A stretch of DNA of 64,000 bases from Channa striata (Eukaryota; Chordata; Actinopteri; Anabantiformes; Channidae): contig CM065173.1 in assembly GCA_033026295.1 (NCBI GenBank), positions 9,920,517 to 9,984,516 on the forward strand. The letters are read 5' to 3'. Position numbers and translations under genes: made by a program. Within the stretch, counting starts at the first letter, position 1, and each line of letters opens with the position of its first letter. This document shows positions 1-14,200 of the stretch, piece after piece. The notes beneath the pieces are model-generated. The model was given only the letters and a program-made list of their open reading frames with translations. It ran no database searches and was not told the origin of the DNA.

Positions 1-1637
1 TTGGGAATATTTCATCCAATAGTTTAAAGTAATCCTTATGTAAATAGCATGCTTTACTGAAAATATAGAATGAGGCAATACCCCCCCATCACCACCCCCC
101 AGCTGGGTTCTTCGTAATCCTCATCCTCATTGTCTTCAGCTTACTGTCGATTTCATGTCTGGCAGTGGCATTAGCTCTCTTCCTCAAATTATTCACTTGC
201 CTTTTTATCTCCTTGTAGAAGTTTTATAGTCAAAACATCATGGTGCATTTGAGAAGCTCAGCAAACACTCATACAACTAAATTTGCCAAAATTAATTACC
301 TTTTTTATTCCACTGTATCTTATCAGCACAAACACTGCAGAGATTAAATAATTTTTGGAAGTAGTCACATAACGAAGTAGAATTTAGCAGAGGCAGAGCT
401 TGTTTGGAGACCCATATATTTCAAACATTCATTTGAGGTTATAGGGTGAATAATTTATTGACAGCCTTTGCAGAGTATACATTATAAAAAAGTCCCTGAC
501 ACACGGGAACAATGCCAGCAGAACATCAAGACTTCCAACAGCCGACAGTATCACATATCTAACAACACAGAGATGAAAAACACTTAGAGGTCATCGCGCT
601 CCTATTTTTTAAGGAGCGATTGTATAAGCCAAAAGCGAGGGAACAGTTTTGAGCGTGTGGTCAAGTTTCAGAACTCGGCAGTAAAAGTGTATCTCATATA
701 GCATAGAGACTAAAACATGTGTTGTGGTTTAGTCCCCCCTGCACCTTCCCCCGCCTCTCTAGTCCCTCAGCTGTATCACATGTACCCACACAAGTCTCCC
801 AGTGGGTTTTCAGATGTTGTTTTTCTACAGCCTGCATGAGACAATGACAGATAAGAATGCATGAATTATATGATTCATTTCTAGGGTCTCAGCAGGTGGT
901 GTGACTTGGCGTTTGTTGGAGGGTTCAGCTCTTGTAGCATCCGTCTGCCTCTCAAAAGATTAATAGAGACACAGGGAAGAAAGAGTGAACCTTCGCCGAG
1001 GCTCTTAAGTGGCCTTGTTCCGTGAGCCGGTAAATAAAGGATGGGAGAGAGTTGTGCCTGGCATGGAGCGGGAAGGAAATAAGAGAGGCTAAAGCTGTTG
1101 ATCATCCCTGTCTCATATACGTAATGACCTGGAGATAAAGTGGCAAAATGAGACATCTTTTGCCCACCAGTGACAAATGCAGAGGGAACACTTAAAATTC
1201 TGCTCTGTGGTTGAGAACTGGGGAATGATTGAATGTTGATAGAGAATTATAGCGTTGTCTCCCCCTCTTCCCTTTAAACAAAGGACTGACTTAACAAATT
1301 GCTTCACATTTAACAATATACGAAAGAGAAGCCGTGTTAAGGCAAGTTTCACCTGAAGGGCATGCAGTCATGTTGAATAATCGCAGAGGAGATCTGAGGC
1401 TTTAATCATGAATGGACCTTCCATGTTTGTGATTTATGAAGCAAAAATGCCAAAGAAAATACAGTTTTTAGCGTGAACACTGGGGAGGGGATGCTGGAGG
1501 TGGAGATTCTTTTGACCAGAAGCAAATCCTTTTGCCAGCAGGAGAAATCTGGGTGGGGAAAGTGAATGAGTAATGCTCTCACGTACTGGACTAAGTGCCA
1601 TAGTGGTGCCCTTAAGCAAAGCGTTTACACACTCGCG

Positions 1638-1656
1638 CACACACACACACACACAC
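1638..1656. repeat. CA microsatellite
   Basis: Uninterrupted CA repeat, about 9 units, in a tenm3 intron. Confidence 0.95.
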
Positions 1657-2424
1657 CTCCAGCGACACTGCTCTTTGGCCAGCACTAGGAGGGAGGTTAC
1701 CAGGTGTGAATGTACATAAAAATGCTGGTGGGAAAGAGGATCTTTGTACATTTATTTATTTATTAATTTTTTGAAGTAGACTTTTTTTCCTCAGTAGGCT
1801 TCAAACCAACAAAACAAATCATATTCAGTCTTTTACTGCTGAACAATTAGAATGTTTTGGATTAAAATTGTTTCCTTTTCACATCTCTGCTATTTCTGAC
1901 TTCACCCATCTAAACTGCTGTGGCGACTCTTTTTGGATCCTAGCATTGTGCATCGCCTTTTTTTCAGACCTCTCTTTTCATTGTGCTTTGTGACAGTTTG
2001 CCTCCAGCATTGCATTTTGTTGTTTTGAATTCCTATAAAGTGCCTCTTGACACATCTGCCGCTGAGCTTTGCAACTTCTCACATCAAGAGGATATCTGTA
2101 ACCAAGTTGAAGAGCTCATTCTAACACAATTCTTGTTGATATATTATCTTTCATCACAAGTATAACCACAGACATTTATCACACTAGCGAGCACAAGACG
2201 TGAGTATGACACTGACAAAAGACTTTTTTTGGAAGAAAAATACTTGCAAAGAATAATCACACTTGGATCACACCCTCCTGAAAATACAATTTTGGAGGAA
2301 TTCTTAATTATTTGAGGGTTTAAGAACACAGGGTGTCTTGTGTACAGACTGTAAAAAGATAACTAATTGTATGGTTATGTTCCGAATTTGTATATATGTG
2401 ATGTATTTTTTTCTTTAATTCTTT

Positions 2425-2475
2425 CTAAGGTCTGTCTTGATCTCAATGAAATGTCCTTATTAAATAAAGCCAAAA
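2425..2475 (+). repeat. Degenerate LINE-tail-like fragment
   Basis: GTCTGTCTTGATCTCAATGA followed by TTATTAAATAAAGCC resembles the repeat end at 23225-23312, shorter and more diverged. Confidence 0.4.
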
Positions 2476-3025
2476 TAACTAATTCAGTGAGGTTAGGGGG
2501 ATAACAATGCTGTGAATTTCAGTAGATGTTGGTTGGATAATGTGCTGTGTATTTTACTCTCTGTTTTTCTGTGCTGGCCTCACAAATTGAATCGCCTCGA
2601 GAGCTAAAGCTTTGTATGTTGTGTCGTCTCCCCACATAATACTATACTTTTAATAAAAATGGGGCTTAAACACGCGAGAAATTGCATCTATTTGTGTGTG
2701 TTGGAAAAATATAAATGGTGTAATACATGTGCAAAATGATACAAAATCTTTACAGTCCTCTGTGTCTCGAAAACCACATCCCGCTGAATTATGAGCTTTT
2801 AAAAGCTGTTAACAGGCACCGAGAGTTGTTCTGTAAGGTGGCACTTTCATGAATAACAACCGGTGACGTGTGTGTTTCTCTAACGGTCAGTAAATCATAC
2901 CTCCCTGCGCTCGCTGCTGGCAAAGGGATGACTGTTGTTAGCAGCGCTGATGCCGTCGCCGCTTGTTGATGCCGGCTGGCATTGTTTGTTTACTCAGCCC
3001 TTTCTGTGTTTGTTTGCCCACGCAG

Positions 3026-5210
3026 CCTGGCATCAGTCATCCGGGGTCAGGTCCTCACGGGAGACGGGACACCGCTGATTGGAGTCAACGTGTCCTTTCT
3101 GCACTACCCAGATTACGGATACACCATCACACGGCAAGATGGCATGTAAGGCAGCCTCTGTGCACACACGCATCACGCAGGAGCTCACAATGATCCATCT
3201 GTATTCATAAACGCAGATTTGCATATCCGAATAACACTGTCTCGCTCGCAGCTCGGCCTTTAGGTTCAACCTTTGCCCTTGCAATCATTTGAATGTTGCG
3301 TGCACTGCTGTCCCCAGACTTGTATGGAAAAATGTAGAAAACACTGTCCGGCAGCGGGAGAGTTGCCCTAGCGAATATCCAGAAAGTGCTCAAAACAAAT
3401 CGAAACAGCAGCATATTGTGCCCTAAAACAATTCCTCATGCAAATGTCACAGTGGTGGAGGCCATTTTGAACCAAGCTGTTTAAAATGCATTGAATCAGC
3501 AAGGATAGAATCAATCAGCCTGTGGTGTAGTAAAACATGGGATTACTGTCTGACCTTCTCCTGCTATTACCACAGACAGCTCCTTAATAATGGCAGTGCA
3601 AACACATACAAGACAAATATATGTCACAAATTTTATCGGCAGGGTTCACTTCAGATGGGTTAAAGGTAGTTTTGATTTTGCAGATGCTCGCCTGAGATAG
3701 TGAACCAGGCCGCCATTCAAATCCAGCCTTTAGAGGTTGTGTTTATGTGTTGCCAGTGTGGAATAAAAGGCTTATGAGTGGCAGGGAAATTGTACAGCTG
3801 TTGTTATGAAGCACAATCCTTGGGTCCCCAGATAGCTGAGGATTAGCTGATTTCTTCAGATATTCCGCCCTGTAACTCTTCTGACAAGGAGCGTGATAAA
3901 TGGTCGAGGATAATCACACTTGGTTAGCCAACAGATCCGCTCAAGAAGGGGGGCAGCATCAAAGCCTGGCCCCTTGCAGCTGTGAGCTCCCCACTGCCCA
4001 AAGTGGAGAGAGCTCGAGAAGGAAGCTGTTCTAGGTCAGCTGCACAGCTTGGCTGTCGGCACGCGTGTGTCATTCTGGGTGTGAGTGCGTGCGCGAGATA
4101 TGTGCATGAGCATTCAAATTTGTGAGTGTGTGTCTTTGTGCGTGTGAATGCATGCAATGTCACCACACAGATGCTTTACCCCCTGGGTAGTGGAGCTCGC
4201 TGAATATATAGAGCAACACTTCAAAGACTTGCCCTTCATTTCCAAACCAGTAACTTTTCTCTGAGTAATATTGTACTAATTAAAAGCAGTTCACCACAGA
4301 AAAATCCCAAGACTCCAAACCAAATTCAGCCAGAAAATATCTTTGTACACCATGCCTGGTTAAACAAAAGTCATAAATTAGATTCAGTGAATGATAATAT
4401 ATGGAGGCTGTATCCAGGGAATACACTTGATAAGGAAAAATTTTCCCTTTCACTGAAAAAACATTATCAGGCTAGTCCTGAAATAAATATTTACTTCTTT
4501 GCACTGGAAGTTCCAAAGCATGGCAGCTTAAGTTCGGACTATCTTTCTGGAAATAAATAAATGTAAATAAAACCACTTTCCTACATTACCCAAAACGCTC
4601 ATTCACACTGACTCACTAATGGCAGCGCAGCACACAAAATGCCCACCCCGCCCACCCCCTGCTTCTCTGGTAACGGGGTAAATGGTGAAATCTGCGTATG
4701 CTAAACAGACGTCCTGTGCAGCAAGATGCATGAGTCCTCAGACGGGTCACAAACAAGCCCAGATTACAGCTTACAACCAACCTCCTCCTTCACCGTCATT
4801 TGTCTGATCTCACCCTGTCGGTTTTTCATAATTTGGTGTTGCCGTGTTCCCAGACCTTCTGCAGTTACATTCTAACCAAAAGATAAAATTGCTAGTGTTT
4901 TTCAAACAAGCCACATCCACGTTTCTCTTTCCTTACGATGTGTTTAAGGTTTGACCTCTTGGCCAACGGCGGTGCTTCTTTGACGCTGCGTTACGAGCGC
5001 GCCCCGTTCCCGACGTTGCACCGCACAGTGTGGCTGCCCTGGAACGTTTACCACGTGATGGACACAGTGGTGATGAAGCGGGAAGAAAACGACATCCCCA
5101 GCTGCTATCTGACTGGCCTGATCAGGCCCAACCCCCTCATCCTGGCCACACCTCTCTCCACGCTGTACAAAACCTCCCCGGAGGACAGTCCAATCATCCC
5201 TGAAACCCAG
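3026..5210 (+). CDS. tenm3: tenm3 exons for the TTR-related domain (3026-3145, 4949-5210)
   Basis: The first exon starts after CGCAG with the last base of a codon begun upstream and reads LASVIRGQVLTGDGTPLIG. It ends at 3145 before GTAAGG. The second starts after TTTAAG at 4949 and completes the split Met codon (DGM-FDLLANGG). It ends PETQ at 5210 before GTGAGA. This is the beta-sandwich that follows the EGF and Cys-rich region in teneurin structures. The upstream exon must lie before base 1, because nothing in 1-3025 reads as teneurin. Confidence 0.92.
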
Positions 5211-8200
5211 GTGAGAGCGCTGTCACAGAGGTGACATGGGGACATCACATTACACGGCTTTTATGGTCATTTTCAAATTTGTTCTTATATCTGATTGTTT
5301 CGACTGGCTCAAATAATTTGACCAATGTCTGATCCCAACATTACAAGGTTGATATACAATACACAAGCGCAGTGCAACGATAATGCTGTTATCTCCCTTT
5401 TACCATGGCTTCTCTTGCTTATTTCAAACATAGTCAGATTTGCCTTTGAGTTTGCCTTTGAGCTTTGATTGAATTCAGGCATCTCCCCAAATACTAAGCC
5501 ATAAATTGTCTCACAGCAACACTGATAAATTCGGAGGGCACATTGCATGGAGGTTACATGCCTCAGGATTTGGTTTGTCTCCATTTGGCCCAAATCTGAA
5601 TTGAAAATCCCTAAATGCAAAATGTTATTCTGCAGCTTTTGCTGTTTAAACTGATTAGAAAAAAAATAGATGTGTTACATTTGGGGGGAGAAAAATCCAA
5701 ATTGCTTGGACATGTTTCAGCATGAGCACAGTGGCAGTCTCAGGAGAAAGAGGAAGACTTGTAAGTTATTAGTTATGATGTTCAAGCATTTTTCTCAGAC
5801 TCAAATAATGAAGAATTCATTTATTGCCTGTGGAGTTGTCTCAATTTGCATATGGACTAATGTAGTCTGTGGTTTGGCATAAATAAGAAGTTATTTTTAA
5901 TATTTTGGCTGCTCAACACAAATCCATATTTTTTGACTGCGCTTCATAGAAAATAACATGACCGTAAAGGTCAGTGTGAATTTAAAAATGTTAAAAGGAA
6001 ATGTGCCGTGTTGTAATATTAAATACTATATAACATCAAAACACATGTGCTTTATACTGTAATAAGTGTTTTGTATTAAATGCAAACACTCTCATGTTAA
6101 CTTGGTCTTCATGCTGCATATTTAGCACAAGTCTGACTGCTAATTGAAATCATAGGTCCTTCATGAACAAGTGGCCATACCAGGCAGTGACCTTAACCTG
6201 GTTTACCTGAGCTCCAGGGCAGCTGGCTACAAGCCCATCCTCAAGGTGCTCCTGACCCAAGACCGGCTCCCCTTTGGTCTGATGAAGGTCCACCTGATGG
6301 TGGCCGTCATGGGCCGTCAGTTCCAGAAGTCTTTCCCTGCCTTCCCTGACCTCTCCTACACCTTCATCTGGGATAAAACAGACGCCTACAATCAGAAGGT
6401 CTTTGGCCTGGCAGAGGCTGTGGGTGAGTTCACGCTGCGAAGCTCCCGACTGAAGATGTTGTGCAAGTGTAGGTTCACAGTCAGGATGCCCACACTACCT
6501 CCAGGCAATGAACTTTGCTTGAACTTTTTCTTATTTAGTATAATTAAGGATTATTTAGGCAGAGACGGCTTTTGCAGCTGTAGCAGGTGGTGTAAAATCC
6601 AGAAATCCCTCAGTGCTGTGTTTTTGAAGGCCACTGCTCTTTTGCTGACTTACTTGTTTTGCATGTATGATATTTCAGCAGCAGTGCACTGACGATAATA
6701 TTGCCTATGAGGCAGTGGCCTGAAAAATGCTATCGAGTTAACAGTCACAATAAAAATGACTAATAATGGCAAATCATAACAGAATAATTTGACTGGATCG
6801 TACATAATAGAAAATCTAAAATGATTTTTAATAAATAATAATTAAAGTGTCATCTTTAGCATTGTTCATTTTGCCTTTCACCGCTCGTACATGCGGCATC
6901 ATTTTGCATCCACACAGTTTGCAGAACATTATGAAAAAGCTTGAGAGAGTTTCTCAATAATTATTAACAAGCATCTACAGTATGTTACTAAACAGCAATT
7001 AACAAGACTCACACGTGGCTTTTGGCTCCAGTCACATCAAAGCATTTATGATATTTACTGTAATGTGCTCCATCTGAGCCGTCAGTGTTTAAACAATACG
7101 TGCCACTTTACACGCTACTTTGCGTCATTGTTTATTTGCATTTACACAAGATAAAACAGAAAAATGAGAGGAGAGCACACAAAACATAAACTGTGCAGGT
7201 GAGAGACAGAAACCCCATGGGTCTGCTAAAATCATCCCAGCTGGAGAAAAGTACATAGTCAAAGGGAAAGCAGAAACAGCAAATACAGAAAACAGCCACA
7301 ACGTGCGCTGAATGTCTGAACGAGCACAAGCCTCAGTGCTGCTGTAAGTGTCGGGTAAGGAGGTTGCAACCTTGCTCACCGTAGGAATCTGCTGTCATTA
7401 CTTTCAGTGTCAGTGGGATATGAATATGAGTCCTGCCTTGATGTGGTGCTTTGGGAGAAGAGGACAGCAGTGTTACAAGGCTACGAATTGGATGCCTCCA
7501 CTATGGGAGGGTGGATGTTAGACAAACACCACATACTGGACATTCAGAACGGTAAGAAATACTCTTATATGCCGCGTGTGTGTACGTGGTGCAGAGATAT
7601 TTGGCATCTACGGGTTACAGGCAGGTGGTCTTCACCCTGAATCAAGGCAATAAATACTTGAATCAAAATGAAATATGGTTCGTCATCCTGTGTGCAGATA
7701 ATAGAAGAGAGTTTTGAAGGGCTGATCATTCACAGTAATGGCAGAATAAATCAGTGAGTAAATCACCAGGGTGCAGGACTCGCCGCGATTCCACGCTGCT
7801 CAGCTATTTTAGGAAGACGAAGGCCTTTTGGCTGCTCGAGAAGGCTTAGGCTTTTGATGAACAGGCGTCATGTCGCATTAATTCAATAAACGAAATTAAT
7901 TTCTTGCTCTGTCATCAATCAGAATCGCTTTAATCGCCAAGTACAATAAATGGACATGAGTTTGTCTTTGTCGCGCCGGTGCAGAGGCATGACAAACTCA
8001 GACATACATAATGTAAGTATCACATATATGCAGCACGGAGTCACTGCCGGGTTACAGTACCAGGAGGTCAGACGCTATAATCTGGAGAATTCGCTGTTCT
8101 GTTACAACCTTGCAGGCAGTAATACAACAGCAATTATAAAAAGTGGGCCTCGGGGTAGTGTGCATTGTCAGTTTGCCAGGCTGCTGTTTTGACATTAAAC

Positions 8201-11200
8201 CCACTCTGGCTCACAAACGTTGTTCCAGTTGTCCAACACAATTTGTGTCCCTTTCATCTCGAAAATAGTCGAGGTTACAGCGGTGGCCTTCAGCAGCGGA
8301 GTCCTTAGTCTCACGCTGCCAGATTGGACTTAGAGGCTGGATTTTTAGGATTTGTATTGTTTTGATGTGCATTCATTGTTTGTCTGTCTAATTTTGATGC
8401 AAGTTTTTGAAATTCGCTTCAACCATAACTTGGCCCAACCCGCTTAATCATTTGCAAAAACACGGTAGATGGTCAAATAGATGGATAGATACATACAAAT
8501 CAAACTTTCCAAAAGCACACAGAGATAAATATAGTTTTTCTTCTGTTTCCCTGGCAACTAACAGTACTGTATATTAGAGCTTATGTGAACAACAAATACA
8601 TCTGAGAAAGCGGTAATTATACCTGGAGTAGTAATTTGTGTCTTTGAGCCACAGAGTCGGGGGACTTCCTTTGATGTCCCCTTTCAGTGATAGCATCACT
8701 GCTGAGGACCTGGGCTTGGTTAGATTGATTTTTCTTCTGATGCAACTTTATTTTCATTACTGAGGGAAAATGTGGAGCAGTGCAAATGTTACAGCTGATG
8801 CCATTTGTACTAGTGCAACAGTTATTTTCAATCTGTGCTCTATCAGTTTTATGTTTGTAGACAGTCAAATAATGCGTTCAGTCAGGTATGTTGATAATGT
8901 GTGAGTCAGCTTGGCGATGGGATGTATAATGTGGTATGTTTAACATTTAGATTGAACTGTCCTGAAATAGTTTCTTGGTAATGTCTTAGCATTTTATGCC
9001 ATAAAGTCAATTTTTTTTTCAAATGTCATTGCCTTCCAAGAGATTCCATCAGTCTGAGGAAGATACACTTTTCATTTAAACATAGAAATGGAATGATCAA
9101 ATTCCCTCCCAGTGTTGCACAATCCTATTTGAACACGAAATATTCCTTTACATGATCAGCAGCATGAGGTAATATGACCTGAAAATGTCAATATTAACAT
9201 CCTTACTAAGACATCATTGTCATTGTCCCGTTTGCCTTAGTTTGTACACGAACTCATTCAGAGGTCATACGACTCAGCTATCAGTTAGGAGCATGACACC
9301 GCTCTGATTCACGTGCTTTTGTGGTGCTTCGCTGGAGCTGAAATGAAGTCGGCTCCAGTCAGCTGTAGGTCAGCTTCTATTAGGCAACAGGTTGGCTATT
9401 AGGGCCCATCAACACTCTGAAGCCGCTTCATAGAAAAAGCTTCAGCCAGTAACGAACATGTCACTGGTAAATTCATATTTTGTTAAATAGATGGAGAAAT
9501 CACTTTCAAATGAAATATAATTTATTTTCTTTTACCTGCATGTCCGATGTTCGGTGTTCTGCAAAGGCTTGGTTTCGAAATGACACTTGAAACTTGTTTT
9601 TAGACTGTAAAAAGGTGTGAATTCATCACATCACAGCGTGTGAATGTATAGTGTGTAGTTTAAGGCACCACGAGGGGTTCGATGGGGTTAATGAGGTTCG
9701 GTGTTTAAACCAGAGCACTATTAGAGTGTTTGTGTAGCTAATTGTGCATAAAAATAGACTCGCTTTTATATGTCATGTGCATTTGAATTCTCTCTGACAC
9801 AAAACTGACAGTCGTGTGTGTGTGTTTTTTTGTAAGCCTACTCACATATCTTCTGCAACTTCCTGACAGGGAAGTATAAACTAGCTGTAGCCACGACGTC
9901 TTTTTGGCCTTGACCACTGTGCTTTATATAAACCTTCCACGTTATTTTCATTCTAACATTTCCATCGGATATTTTGGTGATTTAAGAAAGAATATTTGTG
10001 TACCTAACTCAATCCTGCCTACTTCTACCTCACTGCCTGTCTTTTTTAGCATCTAACATGCACACCCACAATTGGAAGGGGCAGCGCTGTCCATCCCACA
10101 ATGCTCAAGTGGGTTTGCACAGTGCTAACACCCATGTGTTCCACATGTACAGTATTACAGCCTTCTCACATCCCAGATTTTTGCACAAACTGTCTTTTGT
10201 CAGGTAAGGTTGTGGAAAACATGTCAGGGAACCAGTTTCTGAGAATCGCTCGTCTTCTTTGACTTTGTTCAAACCTTGATGCCACTTGTCCTGATTCTTT
10301 GTTGAACATTAAAAGAAAAGGCATAGGGCCCATTGCAGAACCCAATCTGTCAAGCACATGAAGTTTGTGAAGTGTGCAAGAGAACACTGAAATGTGCCTC
10401 CAGCTTGACTGCTGCTGGTGTGTTGTGTTTCATCCCACCTGTCTCAAAGTATAGCACAGCCATCTCCAAAGCCTTTGCCGTGGCAGCATCACAGTTGGAG
10501 TTAGGAGTTGTTGTGAGATAGGTTTGTGATCAACAGATAGGTGCAGCATGTGTGATATGCTAATGCATGCTGCATCCTTTATTAGATTGAGCTGTGCAGT
10601 GTGTCTGAATTTATCCCAAAATTGAATGTTACTGTGCATGAAAAATCATTATGTGAAGGGTTGCACTTGTACAAGGAAACAGTGATGACAGAAATAAAAC
10701 AACAACCAGATGGTGTCGGGGGTTTTTTTCATGCAGTAAATGCTGCAGCCTCCCCAAGGGTTTTTCACACTTTTCACTTGTTCCATTACAACACTTGACT
10801 ATATTTAAGACTCAAAAATAGTTTATCAAACTTGCGCTGCTTTGTCTCATTTACTCTTGTCTGACAAGAGCTTAATCAATTGGCCAAAAGGGTTTTCATG
10901 CTACAAATCCCATTACAGTAGCTCAGCCCAACACAACAGTGAGCACTGGAAGACTCTAAAATGTTTTTGTTGGAGACTCTGCTATACGCAGCTGTATATA
11001 TCTTTATGCAGCGTTCACATCAAAGGAACGTACACGTATCTGTAATTCTATCTGTCTTTGCCATCACATATATTCATTTTTATTACAGAGGTTGGGTTTA
11101 GATTCCTAGATTTATGCTGTTGAATTTTCTCAATCCAAACTGAATTATTCAGTCTTGCGTTCAGCCACTTTTTGACATTTGAGATTTATGGCCCACGTGG

Positions 11201-14200
11201 GTTTTTGGGCAAGAAATGTAGTTCGATATCCTCGGTCTCGCATGAAGATGAATCCAAATATCACTGTTTGCCTTCATTGCTGCTCCACTATTGATTCTTC
11301 AATGCTGTAAACCTTGACTAATGTCCTCGCCCAACATGTTAGCAGACGGTGGTCCTCTGCAGCTGCAAAGTGTTTTAGCCCCAGACTTTTGCTATCGCTC
11401 TTTGTTGTGCACCCCAGCTTCATTTTTGCACCACTCCGAACATCTGAGGCCTTCCTCTGTCATCGCTTATGGCAAAAGACCCAAGCGAATGCAGTCTTCC
11501 TCTCGCTGCTCACACTCCAGAGCCTGTCAAACTAGATAAGGCAAATTGCTGGTGTCTGTGCTCTAATCATGTTGTTCTAGTCCTCCTTTCTGCTTTGCAA
11601 GTGGATATGCCGTCCCCTCAGTTTGCAGCGTGCCTCTATCTACGGTAACATAGCTGCTTCTTACCGGCCACATCCAGAGTTCAGAAACTCGCTATCTCAG
11701 AGTGCACTTACTGTACAGCTCACGCACACACTGCATTTTGAAGCACTGAGAGGTTTCCTGCCCACTTTTAGCCTCTATCACAGCGCATCAGTGGGAGCCT
11801 GGGTGGTATCTTAGGGAATGACACAGTGCAAAGGAGAGCAAAAAAGGACAGGGTGCAATTAAGACACAGTCCCGCTCCTCCCCTACCAATCTCTGTACTC
11901 TATGTGTCACCAAGGTGACATTGCTCAGGGCGCTCTAGTTTTTTTTTTTTTTTTTATCAGGTATAGAGCTCAGCCTTGAATTTGCCCCATTAATCATCTC
12001 GGGAGCTGTGATGTCGGCATTAAAACATTTTTTTTTTCGCTACATGCCTCAAATTAGCCTTTTATCAAAGAAATTATTACCTTCTGTCATGATTCTAAGA
12101 AAGGAATCAATTCAACAAACGGTCATCAATGAGTGAATACGAGCATTCAGAGAAGGTGGAAAGGTGGCTTTGTAGATTGGGACAGTGTAATAAGGAATTA
12201 CCACCTCCATATACAGGAGGTAGAGAGAGTGTGTGAATAAGGCAGAGCAACAGCAATTTCCCCTCCTCGCTCAAATATTTCTGCAATGACTACTCTTCCA
12301 CTTTTCTATTTTCCACTTTATTTTCTATGATGGAAAACGACCTTCACGTTTGTTCCTTGTTTTTATCGTCACATTCGCTGCCATTTATTTCTAATACACA
12401 GTTATAACTTGGATTGTTTTCAATATCTTTTAGTTATTATTTGGCAAATTCCACTCTTCTTTCAGGCTCTAACTGAGCCTGAGTGCTTAATATTGTGGTA
12501 AATGCTGCGTGACTTGCAGTTACATTACATTATGAGCTGTGTGATTGTTAGATGGAGCAGTATCATAGAGATCTTGGAGAACGAGAGAACAGATTCTCAG
12601 ACTTTCTAAAAAGCCTCTCCTCACTACGCCAAGAGAAACTAGATTTTCTTTCACTAACTTCTATCCAAAACTCAAACACGCCTCCACACATTCATTTACT
12701 AATCAATGAGCAGACACATGCCTAATGGTTGATCCATTCAGCTGCCATACTTATACTTTGACTTGAAGTCTCCTCTGCAAAATCTGTTAGGGAAGAACTA
12801 GTTTCTTTCAGTCTGTGCAGAGAGAACAACTTTGCCAAAGTGTATAAATTGTATTCAGCTTGTCTTACATAACAACAGTGGCTGCATCTTGTTTTTGAGA
12901 AACTTTTGTTTGCGGTTTTGTAGAATACATCCGAGCCCAGAGAGGGGTGAAGTAAAAGTATGAAATATTTATAAATACATGCTTAGGGACTGCATAGTCA
13001 TTTTAGTCTGGATACTGTTACTGAGTTGCCATCTTCAGCCTCGGGCGCTAGACAGTCGGAAGAAAAATTCCCATCAGTTCAGCTCTCCAGCTGAGACGTC
13101 ACAAGCTTGATCCTTGCAACAGTCATCAGCAGTAATGTGTCATGTCCAAGTGTCCTTGAGGGAAGAAAACTGAACCTTTATCTGCTCACTCTCTCCGCGC
13201 TGAGGCACGTAAGACTGGCCAAACTTGTACATATATGTATGAGAAAATCTAAACGACACTATCAATGTGGACAGATTGTGGGGGGCAGCTGATGATTAAT
13301 TAGTGTTTTTAAATCTATTCCATCACATAGTTGAATAGCCTACGGTAAGACGTGAGTGTGTGTGTGTGTGTGTGTGTGTACAGTAAATTGTGATGGAAGT
13401 GTAAATAGAGAGGGCGACGGCCGCTTGCCAAAATGACCCTAGCGTTAAGAGTCTTTTTTTTTTTTCTCTTGTTTTAAAGCTGAACATCAGCCAAACCGCT
13501 CGACTGCTGCAACTGATCCATGTCCTACACAGTGCATTAGGCTCCTGGATATTAGAAATGCCTTTGTCATTTGAGAGAATGTTAAGGAGCTATTAGACAA
13601 AGACACATTAACATTCTGGTCACATTACGCAGCTTATTTGTTATTTGTAACTATGTTTCTGGGTGTTGCCAACCTTTCAGCTCGCTGAGCGTTTTCATTG
13701 TGCTGCGTTTCACTGAGTGAGCACACACACGGATCACAGTTCAATTACAGTCCCAAGGTCGTACGTTTGATGGCGTCACACAGAAAGCCGCCCCCTGGTC
13801 CTATTTGTCTTTGTTAGAGGCTCATGTATAATGCTCTCAGATACAAAAGACGGATTGGTCAGATCTTCCTGTCAAGAGTCTCACCAGACCGTGCCTTCAT
13901 TTGAATTTGCCCTTCAATCAATTAAATCAATGAAAGGAACTAATCAGAGAAGGGACAAGCAGCACGACCACACGCTTGATTTCACATACATCGAGGGTTA
14001 CGGCGGCTTACGGGATAATGCTGCGGGTGAGCGGCATTATGTGGCGATTCAGCGGTGTCATAGATTCACTAATTAGGACGGAGGCAGTGTGAATTCCAAC
14101 AAGTTGCTTGATGTGAATAATTAAGTGCTTCCAGCATGTACTTCTTCCTTTGATGTGTTTTTTTCCCCTTTGAAGAGAGTTCCACTATATCAGTGCCCCC

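Larger units (their letters stand above)
1..3025 (+). other. tenm3 intron (5' end outside window)
   Basis: No exon is recognisable on either strand. It holds a CA microsatellite (1638-1656), C-rich patches near 80-105, and a degenerate LINE-tail-like fragment (about 2425-2475). The 3' end is a normal acceptor (GCCCACGCAG at 3016-3025). Confidence 0.7.

Noticed and set aside
6424..6692. Continuation of the tenm3 exon reading frame to 6692
   Set aside because: Intron read-through: the protein matches teneurin only up to 6423, where a GTGAGT donor occurs and the next exon restores the family sequence.
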